DNA from: Pseudoluteimonas sp047602125
Lineage (GTDB): Bacteria > Pseudomonadota > Gammaproteobacteria > Xanthomonadales > Xanthomonadaceae
Length of the DNA stretch: 64,000 nt
Reading direction: 5' to 3'
Assembly (NCBI GenBank): GCA_047602125.1
Contig: JASGIB010000001.1
Coordinates: 2,170,001-2,234,000 of the forward strand
In this document: positions 46,541 to 55,401 of the stretch, in pieces
Numbering within the stretch: the stretch's first letter is position 1
Layout: each line of letters begins with the position of its first letter
The notes under the pieces: generated by a model
Database searches by the model: none
Told to the model about the DNA's origin: nothing
The model's input: the letters and a program-made list of their open reading frames with translations, nothing else
Made by a program: the position numbers and the translations under genes

Positions 46541-47259
46541 TGGAAATGGAATCGACCCAACCCGCCAAGCCCCGTGTCCGCGGGGTCGCCCCCCAGCGTA
46601 AGCGCGCTCCCGGCCGTCCGGCCCGCAAGGCCGCGCCGCCGGCCGAGCAACGCGAGCTGCTGCTGGATGCCGCCATCGCCTGCTTCGTGCGCAAGGGCAT
46701 CGCCGCGACCAGCCTGCGCGAAATCGCGCGCGAAGCGCACGTCACCCCGGCGCTGATGCATTACTACTTCGGCGACAAGGCGCAGTTGCAGGAGGCGTTG
46801 GTCGCCGATCGCCTGCTGCCGGTGCTGGCGGACATGCGCGCCGCCATCGCGGATGCCGGCGGTGATGTTCCCGAGCTGATCGCCGCGTTCGTGTCCGGCA
46901 TCGGCCGCGTGGCGATGCGCCATCCGTGGCTGCCGCCGTTGTGGGTGCGCGAGGTGCTGTGCGAAGGCGGCGCCCTGCGCGACGTCCTGTTCGAACGCAT
47001 CGGCCCGCAGGTTCCGCAGGTGATGGCCAAGCGCTTCGCCGAGGCGCAGGCGCGCGGCGAAATCAACGAAGACCTCGATCCGCGCCTGCTGATGGTCTCG
47101 CTGGTCGGGCTGACGCTGTTCCCGATCGCCGGCGCGCCGATCTGGCGGCGCCTGTTCGCCGGCGATCCCGGCACCGCGGCGCTGGACATGGACACCTTCC
47201 GCAAGCACACGCTCGCATTGCTCGACCGCGGCATCGATTTCAAGGGGCCATCGCCGTGA
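46540..47259 (+). CDS. TetR/AcrR-family regulator of the export operon
   Basis: 239 residues. A Pro/Arg/Ala-rich N-terminal extension (about 30 residues) is followed by a helix-turn-helix (LLDAAIACFVRKGIAATSLR, AHVTPALMHYYFGDKAQLQE) and a ligand-binding domain of the YbiH/CecR-like type with PLWVREVLCEGGALRDVL. It likely represses its own operon of membrane fusion protein, ABC ATPase and permease. Start could be 46540 or 46546; no strong ribosome site. Stop overlaps the next GTG. Confidence 0.88.
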   Translation: MEMESTQPAKPRVRGVAPQRKRAPGRPARKAAPPAEQRELLLDAAIACFVRKGIAATSLREIAREAHVTPALMHYYFGDKAQLQEALVADRLLPVLADMRAAIADAGGDVPELIAAFVSGIGRVAMRHPWLPPLWVREVLCEGGALRDVLFERIGPQVPQVMAKRFAEAQARGEINEDLDPRLLMVSLVGLTLFPIAGAPIWRRLFAGDPGTAALDMDTFRKHTLALLDRGIDFKGPSP

Positions 47260-48203
47260 ACGCATCGAAGATCGCATTCCTGTCCATTGCGCTGTCGCTT
47301 GCGGCCTGCGCGAAGGACACGCCGCAGGCGCTGGGTACGCTGGAATACGACCGCGTCGCGCTGCCGGCGCCGGTGGCCGAACGCATCGTCGCCATCGACG
47401 TGCGCGAAGGCCAGCAGGTCGCAGCCGGCGCGAGGTTGCTGACGCTGGAACGCACCCGCACCGAAGCGCAGGCCGAGGCCGCGCGCGCCGAGGCGCAGCG
47501 CCAGCGCGAAGCCCTCGGCGAACTCGAGGCCGGGCCGCGCCAGGAACGAATCGCGCAGGCACGCGCGAACGTCGCCGCGGCACAGGCCGCCGCGCGCGAT
47601 GCGAACGCCTACTACGCGCGCCTGAAACCGTTGGGAACGCGACAACTGGTCGCTGCCGCCGACGTGGATCGCGCCCGCGCCGCCGCGTCCAGCGCCGATG
47701 CGCAGGTGAAGCTGGCGCAGGCCGCGTTCGACGAACTGCTGAACGGTTCGCGTCGCGAGGACATCGCCCAGGGCGAAGCCGCGCTGCGCGCCGCGGAAGC
47801 GCAGGCGACCGCACAAGTGGCGACGCTGGACAAGCTCGACGTGCGTGCGCCGCGCGCGGGTCGCATCGACAGCCTTCCCTACAGGCTCGGCGACCAGGCG
47901 CCGGTCGGCGCGCCGCTGGCGATCCTGCTGGTCGGCGATGCGCCGTATGCGCGCATCTACGTGCCGGAAACCCTCCGCGCGAACGTCAAGGTCGGCGACA
48001 GGGCGCGTGTGTTCGTCGACGGTCGCGATGCCGCGTTCGCCGGCACCGTGCGCATGATCCGCAGCGAATCCAGCTTCACCCCGTACTACGCATTGATCGG
48101 CAAGGACGCCGCGCGGCTGAGCTATCTCGCCGAAATCGCGCTCGGCAAGGATGCGGCGCAACTGCCGGCCGGCGTGCCGGTGCGGGTGGAATTCGAGCCG
48201 TGA
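47256..48203 (+). CDS. HlyD-family periplasmic adaptor lipoprotein
   Basis: 315 residues from GTG 47256 (GTGA overlap). Lipobox LAAC near residue 17, a biotinyl-lipoyl-like barrel (GTLEYDRVALPAPVAERI), a long coiled coil (about 60-190, QAEAARAEAQRQREAL), and C-terminal barrel motifs (LDKLDVRAPRAGRIDSLPY). Connects an inner-membrane exporter to the outer membrane. Resembles YbhG. Confidence 0.86.
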   Translation: MNASKIAFLSIALSLAACAKDTPQALGTLEYDRVALPAPVAERIVAIDVREGQQVAAGARLLTLERTRTEAQAEAARAEAQRQREALGELEAGPRQERIAQARANVAAAQAAARDANAYYARLKPLGTRQLVAAADVDRARAAASSADAQVKLAQAAFDELLNGSRREDIAQGEAALRAAEAQATAQVATLDKLDVRAPRAGRIDSLPYRLGDQAPVGAPLAILLVGDAPYARIYVPETLRANVKVGDRARVFVDGRDAAFAGTVRMIRSESSFTPYYALIGKDAARLSYLAEIALGKDAAQLPAGVPVRVEFEP

Positions 48204-48228
48204 CATGTCATCAGGAACACTTTTGCTC

Positions 48229-48318
48229 GTCATTCCCGCGAAAGCGGGAATCCAGTGTCTTTGCTTTTTCGGCATGGAATTGCGAAAGACGCTGGATCCC
48301 CGCCTGCGCGGGGATGAC
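48229..48318. repeat. Dispersed inverted repeat inside the export operon
   Basis: GTCATTCCCGCG-AAAGCGGGAA opens and GCGCGGGGATGAC closes; inner arms ATCCAG/CTGGAT. It fills most of the 139-bp gap between the adaptor and the ATPase gene, the only long gap in the operon. Confidence 0.6.
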
Positions 48319-48342
48319 AGCATCAATCCATGAGGCGTTCTG

Positions 48343-49296
48343 ATGCAGACGTCGAATCAAGACGTCGCGATCCGCGCACGCGGCCTGACCAAACGCTTCG
48401 GCGACCTGGTCGCGGTCGACCGCGTCGACCTCACCGTGGCGAAAAGGCAGGTCTACGGCTTCCTCGGCCCGAACGGTTCGGGCAAGTCCACGACCATCCG
48501 CATGCTGTGCGGACTGCTGACGCCGACCGCCGGCGAAATCGAGGTACTGGGCCTGCGCATTCCCGAACAGGCGGAAGCGTTGCGTTTGCGCATCGGCTAC
48601 ATGACCCAGAAGTTCTCGCTGTTCGAGGACCTGACCGTGCGCGAGAACCTGGAATTCCTCGCCGCGGTGCAGGGCCTGGACAAGGCGAAGGCGCGCAGGC
48701 GCATCGACGAACTCGTCGATGAATACCATTTCGGCGATCGGCAGAAGCAACTCGCCGGCACGCTCAGCGGCGGGCAGAAGCAGCGTCTGGCCCTCGCAGG
48801 CGCGGTGATCCACGAACCGGAATTGCTGTTCCTCGACGAACCGACCAGCGCGGTCGATCCGGAATCGCGCCGCGATTTCTGGGAGAAGCTCTTCGACCTC
48901 GCCGATGCGGGCACTACCTTGCTGGTCTCGACGCACTACATGGACGAAGCCGAGCGCTGCCACCGCATCGCCATCCTCGATTCCGGCCGGCTCGTCGCCG
49001 ACGGCACGCCGGGCGAACTCGCGGCGGCGCTGGCCGGGCGCACGCTGGAAGTGCGCGCCGCGCAACCGCGTCGCGCGCAGCAGGCGCTGGTCGATCTTCC
49101 CGGCGTGCTCAGCGTGGCCCAGATCGGCAACAGCCTGCGCGTGCTCGTCGCGCAGGACGGCGACGCGCGTTCGCGCATCGACGACGCGCTGCGCAAGTCC
49201 GGGTTGCAGGCCGAAGTGCTGCCTGCGGAACCGAACCTCGAGGATGTATTCGTCTCCGCCACGCACGGCCAGCCCGCGCAACGCGAGGCCGCATGA
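48343..49296 (+). CDS. ABC transporter ATP-binding protein
   Basis: 317 residues. Walker A GPNGSGKST (42-50), Q loop TQKFSLFEDL, signature LSGGQKQR, Walker B LLFLDEPTS, H loop STHYMDEAERC. A ~90-residue C-terminal extension ends NLEDVFVSATHG, as in exporter ATPases of the YbhF/drug type. ATG then permease with 4-nt overlap. Confidence 0.93.
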   Translation: MQTSNQDVAIRARGLTKRFGDLVAVDRVDLTVAKRQVYGFLGPNGSGKSTTIRMLCGLLTPTAGEIEVLGLRIPEQAEALRLRIGYMTQKFSLFEDLTVRENLEFLAAVQGLDKAKARRRIDELVDEYHFGDRQKQLAGTLSGGQKQRLALAGAVIHEPELLFLDEPTSAVDPESRRDFWEKLFDLADAGTTLLVSTHYMDEAERCHRIAILDSGRLVADGTPGELAAALAGRTLEVRAAQPRRAQQALVDLPGVLSVAQIGNSLRVLVAQDGDARSRIDDALRKSGLQAEVLPAEPNLEDVFVSATHGQPAQREAA

Positions 49297-50402
49297 AGCT
49301 CGGTCGCCTGTTCGCGGTGATGGCCAAGGAATTGCGGCAACTGCGCCGCGACCGCGTCACCCTGGCGATGATCGTCGGCATCCCGGTGATGCAGCTGGTG
49401 CTGTTCGGCTACGCGATCAACCTCAACTTGCGTGGATTGTCCGCGGGTGTCGCCGACATGGCGAACACCGCTGGATCGCGCGCGCTGGTGATGGACATGG
49501 TCGCGACCGGAGTGATCGAACCGACGCTCGCGGCGAATACCCCGCAGCAATTGATGGATGCCCTGCGCCGCGGCGAGATCAGCGTCGGCGTCGTCGTTCC
49601 GCCGGATTTCGAACGGCGCAAGATCGACGGGCGCGAAGCGGTGCAGGTGCTGGTCGACGGCAGCGACACCGTGGTGCAGAGCGCGGCGCTGCAACTGGCG
49701 CAGGTGCCGCTGGACAACAGCCGCGCGCTGGCGAACGCCACCGGCGCGCGCGAAACCACGTCGCAGCAGATCGCCGTGGTCAGTTTCTACAACCCGGAAC
49801 GGCGCTCCGCGGTGAACATCGTGCCGGGGCTGATCGGCGTGATCCTGACGATGACGATGGTGCTGTTCACCGGCGTGTCGATCGTGCGCGAGCGCGAACG
49901 CGGCAACATGGAATTGCTGATCGCCACGCCCGTCACCAGCGCGGAACTGATGATCGGCAAGGTGCTGCCCTACGTCGTCATCGGCCTGGTGCAGACCACG
50001 CTGGTGCTGTTGCTCGGGCTATGGCTGTTCCAGGTGCCGGTGCGCGGCAGCGTGCTCGACGTTTATTCCGCCTCGATCCTGCTGATCGCCGCCAACCTCA
50101 CCCTCGGTTTGCTGATCTCGACGCTGGCGAAGTCGCAGTTCCAGGCCATGCAGATGACCTTCTTCGCGTTCCTGCCGTCGATGCTGCTGTCGGGTTTCAT
50201 GTTTCCGTTCGCCGGCATGCCGCGGGCGGCGCAATGGCTCGCGGAAATCCTGCCGCTGACGCATTTCCTGCGCCTGATCCGCGGGATCATGCTGCGCGGC
50301 GCGGGCATCGGCGAGTTGTGGCGCGACGTCGCCGCGCTGGTCGCGTTCACCGCGGTGATGATGACCGCGGCGATCCTGCGCTTCCGCAAGCGCCTCGACT
50401 AG
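49293..50402 (+). CDS. ABC-2 type permease
   Basis: 369 residues. One N-terminal helix (VTLAMIVGIPVMQLVLFGYAI), a large periplasmic loop, then five helices with the ABC2 motif block IVREREKG-like VSIVRERERGNMELLIATPV and PFAGMPRAAQWLAEILPLTHFLR. With one permease gene rather than two, it probably works as a homodimer. Substrate unknown (YbhS/R-like). Confidence 0.9.
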   Translation: MKLGRLFAVMAKELRQLRRDRVTLAMIVGIPVMQLVLFGYAINLNLRGLSAGVADMANTAGSRALVMDMVATGVIEPTLAANTPQQLMDALRRGEISVGVVVPPDFERRKIDGREAVQVLVDGSDTVVQSAALQLAQVPLDNSRALANATGARETTSQQIAVVSFYNPERRSAVNIVPGLIGVILTMTMVLFTGVSIVRERERGNMELLIATPVTSAELMIGKVLPYVVIGLVQTTLVLLLGLWLFQVPVRGSVLDVYSASILLIAANLTLGLLISTLAKSQFQAMQMTFFAFLPSMLLSGFMFPFAGMPRAAQWLAEILPLTHFLRLIRGIMLRGAGIGELWRDVAALVAFTAVMMTAAILRFRKRLD

Positions 50403-50439
50403 CCGGGCGCGCGTTGGTGTGGTTCGGATCCGCGAGCGC

Positions 50440-50889
50440 TTATTCGGAAGCGTCCTTGCGCAGGGCCACGCCATTCATGCAGTAGCGCAGCCCGGAGGGC
50501 GGCGGGCCGTCCGGGAACACGTGCCCGAGGTGCGCGTCGCAGACGTTGCAGGTGGTTTCGACCCGCTGCATGCCGTGGCTGTCGTCGACGCGATAGGCGA
50601 TCACGTCGGACTCGACCGGTTGGGTGAACGATGGCCAGCCGGTGCCGGAATCGAATTTTTCGCCGGCGTCGAACAGCAGGGTTCCGCAACACACGCAACG
50701 ATAGCGGCCCGGCCCGAACAGTTCGCACGAGGCGTGGCTGAAGGCGCGTTCGGTGCCGGCTTCGCGGGTGACGCGGAATTCCTCCGGGCTGAGCTGCGCG
50801 CGCCATTGCTCGCGGGTTTTCTCGATCCGGCGCGGCGGCGGCGGATTTCCGTTCGCGGCAAGGGCGATGACGTTGGGCCAGGTCAGCAT
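50440..50889 (-). CDS. msrB: Peptide-methionine (R)-S-oxide reductase MsrB
   Basis: 149 residues. Zinc CxxC pairs (CVCCG and CNVCDAHLGHVF) and catalytic Cys in GLRYCMNGVAL; FDSGTGWPSF. It reduces the R epimer of oxidised methionine. The ATG overlaps the miaB stop by 7 nt (ATGCTGA), so it is co-translated after miaB. Confidence 0.95.
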   Translation of the reverse strand: MLTWPNVIALAANGNPPPPRRIEKTREQWRAQLSPEEFRVTREAGTERAFSHASCELFGPGRYRCVCCGTLLFDAGEKFDSGTGWPSFTQPVESDVIAYRVDDSHGMQRVETTCNVCDAHLGHVFPDGPPPSGLRYCMNGVALRKDASE

Positions 50890-52301
50890 GGGAGTTCCTC
50901 CGGTGGATTGACGGCGTCGGCGGTTGCCACGCGCCCACGCAGCGAATTGCTCATCGCCTCGGTGACGACGACATCGACGAACCGGCCGATGAGTCGCCTC
51001 GGCGCCGGGAAGTTCACCGAGCGCATGTTCTCGGTCTTGCCGGTCAACTCGTCGGGACTCTTCTTCGAGGGACCTTCCACCAGCACGCGTTGCACGCTGC
51101 CGACCATCGACTGCGAAATGCCGAGCGCATGCGCGTTGATGTGCTTCTGCAGGCGGTCGAGCCGCGCATGCTTGTCCTCGTTCGACACGTCGTCGGCGAG
51201 GTCCGCGGCCGGCGTGCCGGGGCGGCGCGAGTAGATGAAGCTGAAGCTCTGGTCGAAACCGACGTCCTCGATCAGCTTCATGGTCTTGTCGAAATCCGCA
51301 TCGCTTTCGCCGGGGAAGCCGACGATGAAATCCGAGCTGATCGAGATGTCCGGGCGCACCGCGCGCAGCTTGCGGATCTTCTGCTTGAACTCCAGCGCGG
51401 TGTAGCCGCGCTTCATCGCCGCGAGCACGCGGTCGCTGCCGCTTTGCACCGGCAAGTGCAGGTAGTTGGCGAGCTTGGGTACGTCGCGGTAGGCCTCGAC
51501 CAGCGAGTCGGAGAATTCCAGCGGATGCGAGGTGGTGAAGCGGATGCGGCCGATGCCCTCGATCTCGGCGATGGCGCGGATCAGCAGTGCGAGGTCGGCG
51601 ACTTCGCCATCCCCGTACGGCCCACGGTAGGCGTTGACGTTCTGGCCGAGCAGGTTGACCTCGCGCACGCCCTGCGCGGCGAGGCGCGCGACTTCGACCA
51701 GCACGTCCTCGAACGGGCGGCTGACCTCGGTGCCGCGGGTGTAAGGCACCACGCAGAACGAGCAGTACTTCGAACAACCTTCCATGATCGAGACAAAGGC
51801 CGACGGACCCTCGGCGCGCGGTTCGGGCAGGCGGTCGAACTTCTCGATTTCCGGAAAGCTGATGTCGACCTGCGGCTTGCCGGACTGGCGGCGTTCGCGG
51901 ATCAGCTCCGGCAGGCGGTGCAGGGTCTGCGGGCCGAACACCATGTCCACGAAGGGTGCGCGCCTGACGATGCCTTCGCCTTCCTGCGAAGCCACGCAGC
52001 CGCCGACCCCGATCAGCACCGGGCGGTCGCCCTGCTTGAGCTGGCGCCAGCGACCGAGTTGGCTGAAGACCTTTTCCTGCGCCTTCTCGCGGATCGAACA
52101 GGTATTGACCAGGATGACGTCGGCCTCGGCGGCATTGTCGGTCAGTTCCAGGCCTTCGTGTTCGGCGAGAACGTCGGCCATCTTCGCCGAATCGTACTCG
52201 TTCATCTGGCAACCATGGGTTTCGATGAACACTTTTCCGCGGCTGCGCGGGGCGGTCGCGGGGACGGCCGGCGATGCGGCCTCGGTCTGGGCTTGGCTCA
52301 T
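50883..52301 (-). CDS. miaB: tRNA-2-methylthio-N6-dimethylallyladenosine synthase
   Basis: 472 residues. N-terminal methylthiotransferase domain (IETHGCQMNEYDSAKMAD, NTCSIREKAQEKVFSQLG, GGCVASQ), radical-SAM Cys triad CSKYCSFC near 176-183, and a C-terminal TRAM domain (VEGPSKKSPDELTGKTENMR). It adds the methylthio group at A37 of tRNAs. Normally adjacent to phoH; here separated from it by about 4.4 kb. Confidence 0.96.
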   Translation of the reverse strand: MSQAQTEAASPAVPATAPRSRGKVFIETHGCQMNEYDSAKMADVLAEHEGLELTDNAAEADVILVNTCSIREKAQEKVFSQLGRWRQLKQGDRPVLIGVGGCVASQEGEGIVRRAPFVDMVFGPQTLHRLPELIRERRQSGKPQVDISFPEIEKFDRLPEPRAEGPSAFVSIMEGCSKYCSFCVVPYTRGTEVSRPFEDVLVEVARLAAQGVREVNLLGQNVNAYRGPYGDGEVADLALLIRAIAEIEGIGRIRFTTSHPLEFSDSLVEAYRDVPKLANYLHLPVQSGSDRVLAAMKRGYTALEFKQKIRKLRAVRPDISISSDFIVGFPGESDADFDKTMKLIEDVGFDQSFSFIYSRRPGTPAADLADDVSNEDKHARLDRLQKHINAHALGISQSMVGSVQRVLVEGPSKKSPDELTGKTENMRSVNFPAPRRLIGRFVDVVVTEAMSNSLRGRVATADAVNPPEELPC

Positions 52302-52467
52302 GGTCTTCTCCGGGGCGCGGCGGGTAATCCGGGCCGGTGAGGGTGCGCGAGCTTAGCAAAGCCGAAGGGGCGGGATCCGGCGTCGCCGCGGCATAAACGC
52401 GACCGCGATCGCGTTCAAGAAAATCAAAGGCTTGTCAACGATTTCGAATGGAGTGATAGTCCGCCGC

Positions 52468-53361
52468 ATGAGGGGATGGGGAATCGTGCTTGGCGTGCTG
52501 GGGCTGCTCGCGGCCAGTCCGGCCGTGGCCGGCACCCTGTACCGCTGCGACGGCGCCGACGGCGTACGCAGCTATGTCAGCAAACGTGTCCCGGGCGCGA
52601 AATGCGTGGCCATCAGCTACAGCAGCGCGCAGAAGGCCTCGACGCCATCCGCCCCGGCGTCTTCCGGTAGCGCCACCGCCTCCGTCCGGGTGGACGGATC
52701 CCCGGCGCGCGAAACGCTGCCGGCTGCGTCCGCGCCGGTGTCGACGCCGCAGCAGGCGAAGGCGAAGTTCGTGCGCATGGCGACCTCGACCATCTATTCC
52801 TACGTGGATGCGAACGGCACCCGCAATTTCAGCAACCGGCGTCCGCGCGGCGTGGCCAACGTCACCTCGCAATCGATCCAGTACGCCGTGTTCCAGATGG
52901 AAACCTGCTATGCCTGCGGCCTGCAGCCGGGGGTGAACTTCGGCACCACCCGGCTCAACACCACGGCCTACAAGGACGAGATCGCCCAGGCCGCGCGCGA
53001 CTACGGCGTGGACGAGGCGATCATCCGCGCGATCATCCACGCCGAATCCGCGTTCCGGCCGACCGCGCTGTCGCGGGTCGGGGCGCAGGGCCTGATGCAA
53101 CTGATGCCGGCGACGGCGCGGCGCTTCGGCGTGGCGGATTCCTACGACGCCGCGCAGAACATCCAGGGCGGCGTGCAATACCTGGCCTGGTTGCTCAAGC
53201 GCTACAGCGGCGACCTCAAGCTCGCGGCCGCGGGCTACAACGCCGGCGAAGGGGCCGTGGACAAGTACAAGGGCGTGCCCCCCTACAGCGAAACCCGCCG
53301 CTACGTGGACCGGGTCGCGACCCTCGCCGATCGCTACCGCGGCAGCCTTGCCCAGCGTTGA
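52468..53361 (+). CDS. Lytic transglycosylase with N-terminal DUF4124
   Basis: 297 residues. Signal peptide (VLGLLAASPAVAG), a DUF4124-like segment (TLYRCDGADGVRSYVSK), a linker with IYSYVDANGTRNFSNRRP, and a C-terminal SLT domain: catalytic Glu in AIIHAESAFRPTALSRVGAQ, GLMQLMPATA and GYNAGEGAVDKYKGVPPY. It cleaves glycan strands in the periplasm. ATG 52468 gives a clean leader; GGAG is 14 nt upstream, slightly far. Two possible earlier alternative starts exist. Confidence 0.87.
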   Translation: MRGWGIVLGVLGLLAASPAVAGTLYRCDGADGVRSYVSKRVPGAKCVAISYSSAQKASTPSAPASSGSATASVRVDGSPARETLPAASAPVSTPQQAKAKFVRMATSTIYSYVDANGTRNFSNRRPRGVANVTSQSIQYAVFQMETCYACGLQPGVNFGTTRLNTTAYKDEIAQAARDYGVDEAIIRAIIHAESAFRPTALSRVGAQGLMQLMPATARRFGVADSYDAAQNIQGGVQYLAWLLKRYSGDLKLAAAGYNAGEGAVDKYKGVPPYSETRRYVDRVATLADRYRGSLAQR

Positions 53362-53375
53362 GGCGACGGCTGCCG

Positions 53376-53405
53376 TTGTCGGCCGATTCAGCCTTCCGTT
53401 ACACT
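53376..53405 (+). promoter_or_regulatory. Promoter of petABC
   Basis: TTGTCG (53376-53381), 18-nt spacer, TACACT (53400-53405), 73 nt before the petA start. Confidence 0.5.
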
Positions 53406-53478
53406 TCGCCGTCTTTTTGAGTGGCCCGTTTCCGCGCCGTGGCGCGGTTTTGCGGTCCCTGACGCTACGGAGCGCCGG

Positions 53479-54126
53479 ATGGCTAACGAAGCAACGATGA
53501 ACCCCGCGAGTGCCGGGGAGGGGCCGGACGATACCGGTCGCCGCAAATTCCTGACCGCGACCACCGCGGTCGTCGGCGCGGTCGGGGTCGGCTTCGCCGC
53601 CGTGCCCTTCATCAAGTCCTGGAGCCCGAGCGAGCGCGCCAAGCAGGCCGGTGCCCCGGTCAAGGTGGACATCTCCGCCCTGCAGGAAGGCCAGCAGTTG
53701 ACCGTCGCCTGGCGCGGCTCCCCGATCTACATCGCCCGCCGCTCCAAATCCATGCTGGCCACCCTGCAGGAGATGGATGCCGTGGTGGCGGATCCGAAGT
53801 CGCAGAACGCGGGCCAGCAGCCGAAGTACGCGCAGAACGAATATCGCTCGATCAAGCCGGAGATCCTGGTCCTGGTCGGCGTCTGCACCCACCTCGGTTG
53901 TGCGCCGGAATTCGTGCCCGAGATCAAGCCGCAGGCGTTCTACGAGGACTGGAAGGGCGGCTACTTCTGCCCCTGCCACAAGTCGAAGTACGACCTCGCC
54001 GGCCGGGTGTTCAAGTCGCAGCCGGCCCCGGCCAACCTGCCGGTGCCGCCGTACCACTTCATCGACGACAACTCGATCGAGATCGGCGTCGACCCCACGT
54101 CGTCGAACAGCGCGGGAGCCGCGTAA
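53479..54126 (+). CDS. petA: Ubiquinol-cytochrome c reductase Rieske subunit
   Basis: 215 residues. Twin-arginine-like N-terminus (DTGRRKFLTATTAVVGAVGV) forms the anchor helix. The [2Fe-2S] ligands are CTHLGC (Cys near 136) and CPCHKS (near 164; many homologues have CPCHGS). First subunit of the bc1 complex in the respiratory chain, followed by petB after 3 nt. Confidence 0.96.
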   Translation: MANEATMNPASAGEGPDDTGRRKFLTATTAVVGAVGVGFAAVPFIKSWSPSERAKQAGAPVKVDISALQEGQQLTVAWRGSPIYIARRSKSMLATLQEMDAVVADPKSQNAGQQPKYAQNEYRSIKPEILVLVGVCTHLGCAPEFVPEIKPQAFYEDWKGGYFCPCHKSKYDLAGRVFKSQPAPANLPVPPYHFIDDNSIEIGVDPTSSNSAGAA

Positions 54127-54129
54127 GCC

Positions 54130-55401
54130 ATGAGCAACGTGATCACGCGCACCGCCTGCAACGTGTGGGACTGGGTCAACGCCCGCGCGCCGGCGCTGAT
54201 GCCGATGTACCGCAAGCACATGAGCGAGTACTACGCGCCGAAGAACTTCAACTTCTGGTACTACTTCGGTTCGCTCGCGCTGCTGGTGCTGGTCAACCAG
54301 ATCGTGACCGGCATCTTCCTGACGATGCACTTCAAGCCGTCCGCGGCCGAGGCGTTCTCGTCGGTCGAATACATCATGCGCGACGTCGACTGGGGCTGGC
54401 TGATCCGCTACATGCACAGCACCGGCGCGTCGCTGTTCTTCATCGTCGTGTACCTGCACATGTTCCGCGGCCTGCTCTACGGCAGCTACCAGAAGCCGCG
54501 CGAGCTGGTGTGGCTGCTGGGCATGGTCATCTACCTGGTGCTGATGGCCGAGGCGTTCATGGGCTACGTGCTGCCCTGGGGCCAGATGTCGTTCTGGGGC
54601 GCGAAGGTGATCATCAACCTGTTCGGCGCGATCCCGGTCGTCGGCAAGGACCTGACCGAGTGGATCATGGGCGACTACATCCCCGCGGACGCCACGCTCA
54701 ACCGCTTCTTCGCGCTGCACGTGATCGCGCTGCCGCTGGTGCTGCTGCTGCTGGTGGTGCTGCACCTCGGCGCGCTGCACGAAGTGGGTTCGAACAACCC
54801 CGAGGGCGTGGACATCAAGAAGGGCCCGAAGGGCAACCGCTGGGATCCGAACAAGCCGGCCGACGGCATCCCGTTCCACCCGTACTACACGGTGAAGGAC
54901 CTGTTCGGCGCCGGCTTCTTCCTGGTCATCGCCGCCTTCATCATCTTCTTCGCGCCGACCTTCGGCGGCTGGTTCCTCGAGCACGACAACTTCACCGCGG
55001 CCAACCCGCTGGTGACGCCCGAGCACATCAAGCCGGTGTGGTACTTCACCCCGTACTACGCGATGTTGCGCGTGGTGCCCTCGTTCCTCGGCACCCAGAT
55101 CTGGGGCGTGCTGGTGATGTTCGGCGCGATCGTGCTGCTGTTCCTGGTGCCGTGGCTGGACAAGGCGCCGGTCAAGGCGTTCCGCAGCCGCGGCCCGCTG
55201 TCGTGGGCGATGCTGGCGATGTTCGCGGTCAGCTTCCTGTGGCTGATGAAGATCGGCGCCGGCCCCGGCACCGACCCGGTCGAGACCATCATCGGCCGCG
55301 TGCTCACCTTCCTCTACTACGCGTTCTTCATCACCATGCCGGTGTGGACGAAGATCGACAGGACCAAGCCGGTGCCGGAACGGGTGACGATGCATGACTA
55401 A
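54130..55401 (+). CDS. petB: Cytochrome b subunit of the bc1 complex
   Basis: 423 residues with eight hydrophobic helices. Haem-ligating helices contain HSTGASLFFIVVYLHMFRGL and HVIALPLVLLLLVVLHLGAL. The Qo-site PEWY-type motif appears as KPVWYFTPYYAML. Moves electrons from ubiquinol. Overlaps petC by 8 nt. Confidence 0.97.
   Translation: MSNVITRTACNVWDWVNARAPALMPMYRKHMSEYYAPKNFNFWYYFGSLALLVLVNQIVTGIFLTMHFKPSAAEAFSSVEYIMRDVDWGWLIRYMHSTGASLFFIVVYLHMFRGLLYGSYQKPRELVWLLGMVIYLVLMAEAFMGYVLPWGQMSFWGAKVIINLFGAIPVVGKDLTEWIMGDYIPADATLNRFFALHVIALPLVLLLLVVLHLGALHEVGSNNPEGVDIKKGPKGNRWDPNKPADGIPFHPYYTVKDLFGAGFFLVIAAFIIFFAPTFGGWFLEHDNFTAANPLVTPEHIKPVWYFTPYYAMLRVVPSFLGTQIWGVLVMFGAIVLLFLVPWLDKAPVKAFRSRGPLSWAMLAMFAVSFLWLMKIGAGPGTDPVETIIGRVLTFLYYAFFITMPVWTKIDRTKPVPERVTMHD

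Noticed and set aside
46098..50889. msrB as part of the TetR export operon
   Set aside because: It is on the opposite strand and overlaps the miaB stop, so it belongs with miaB.
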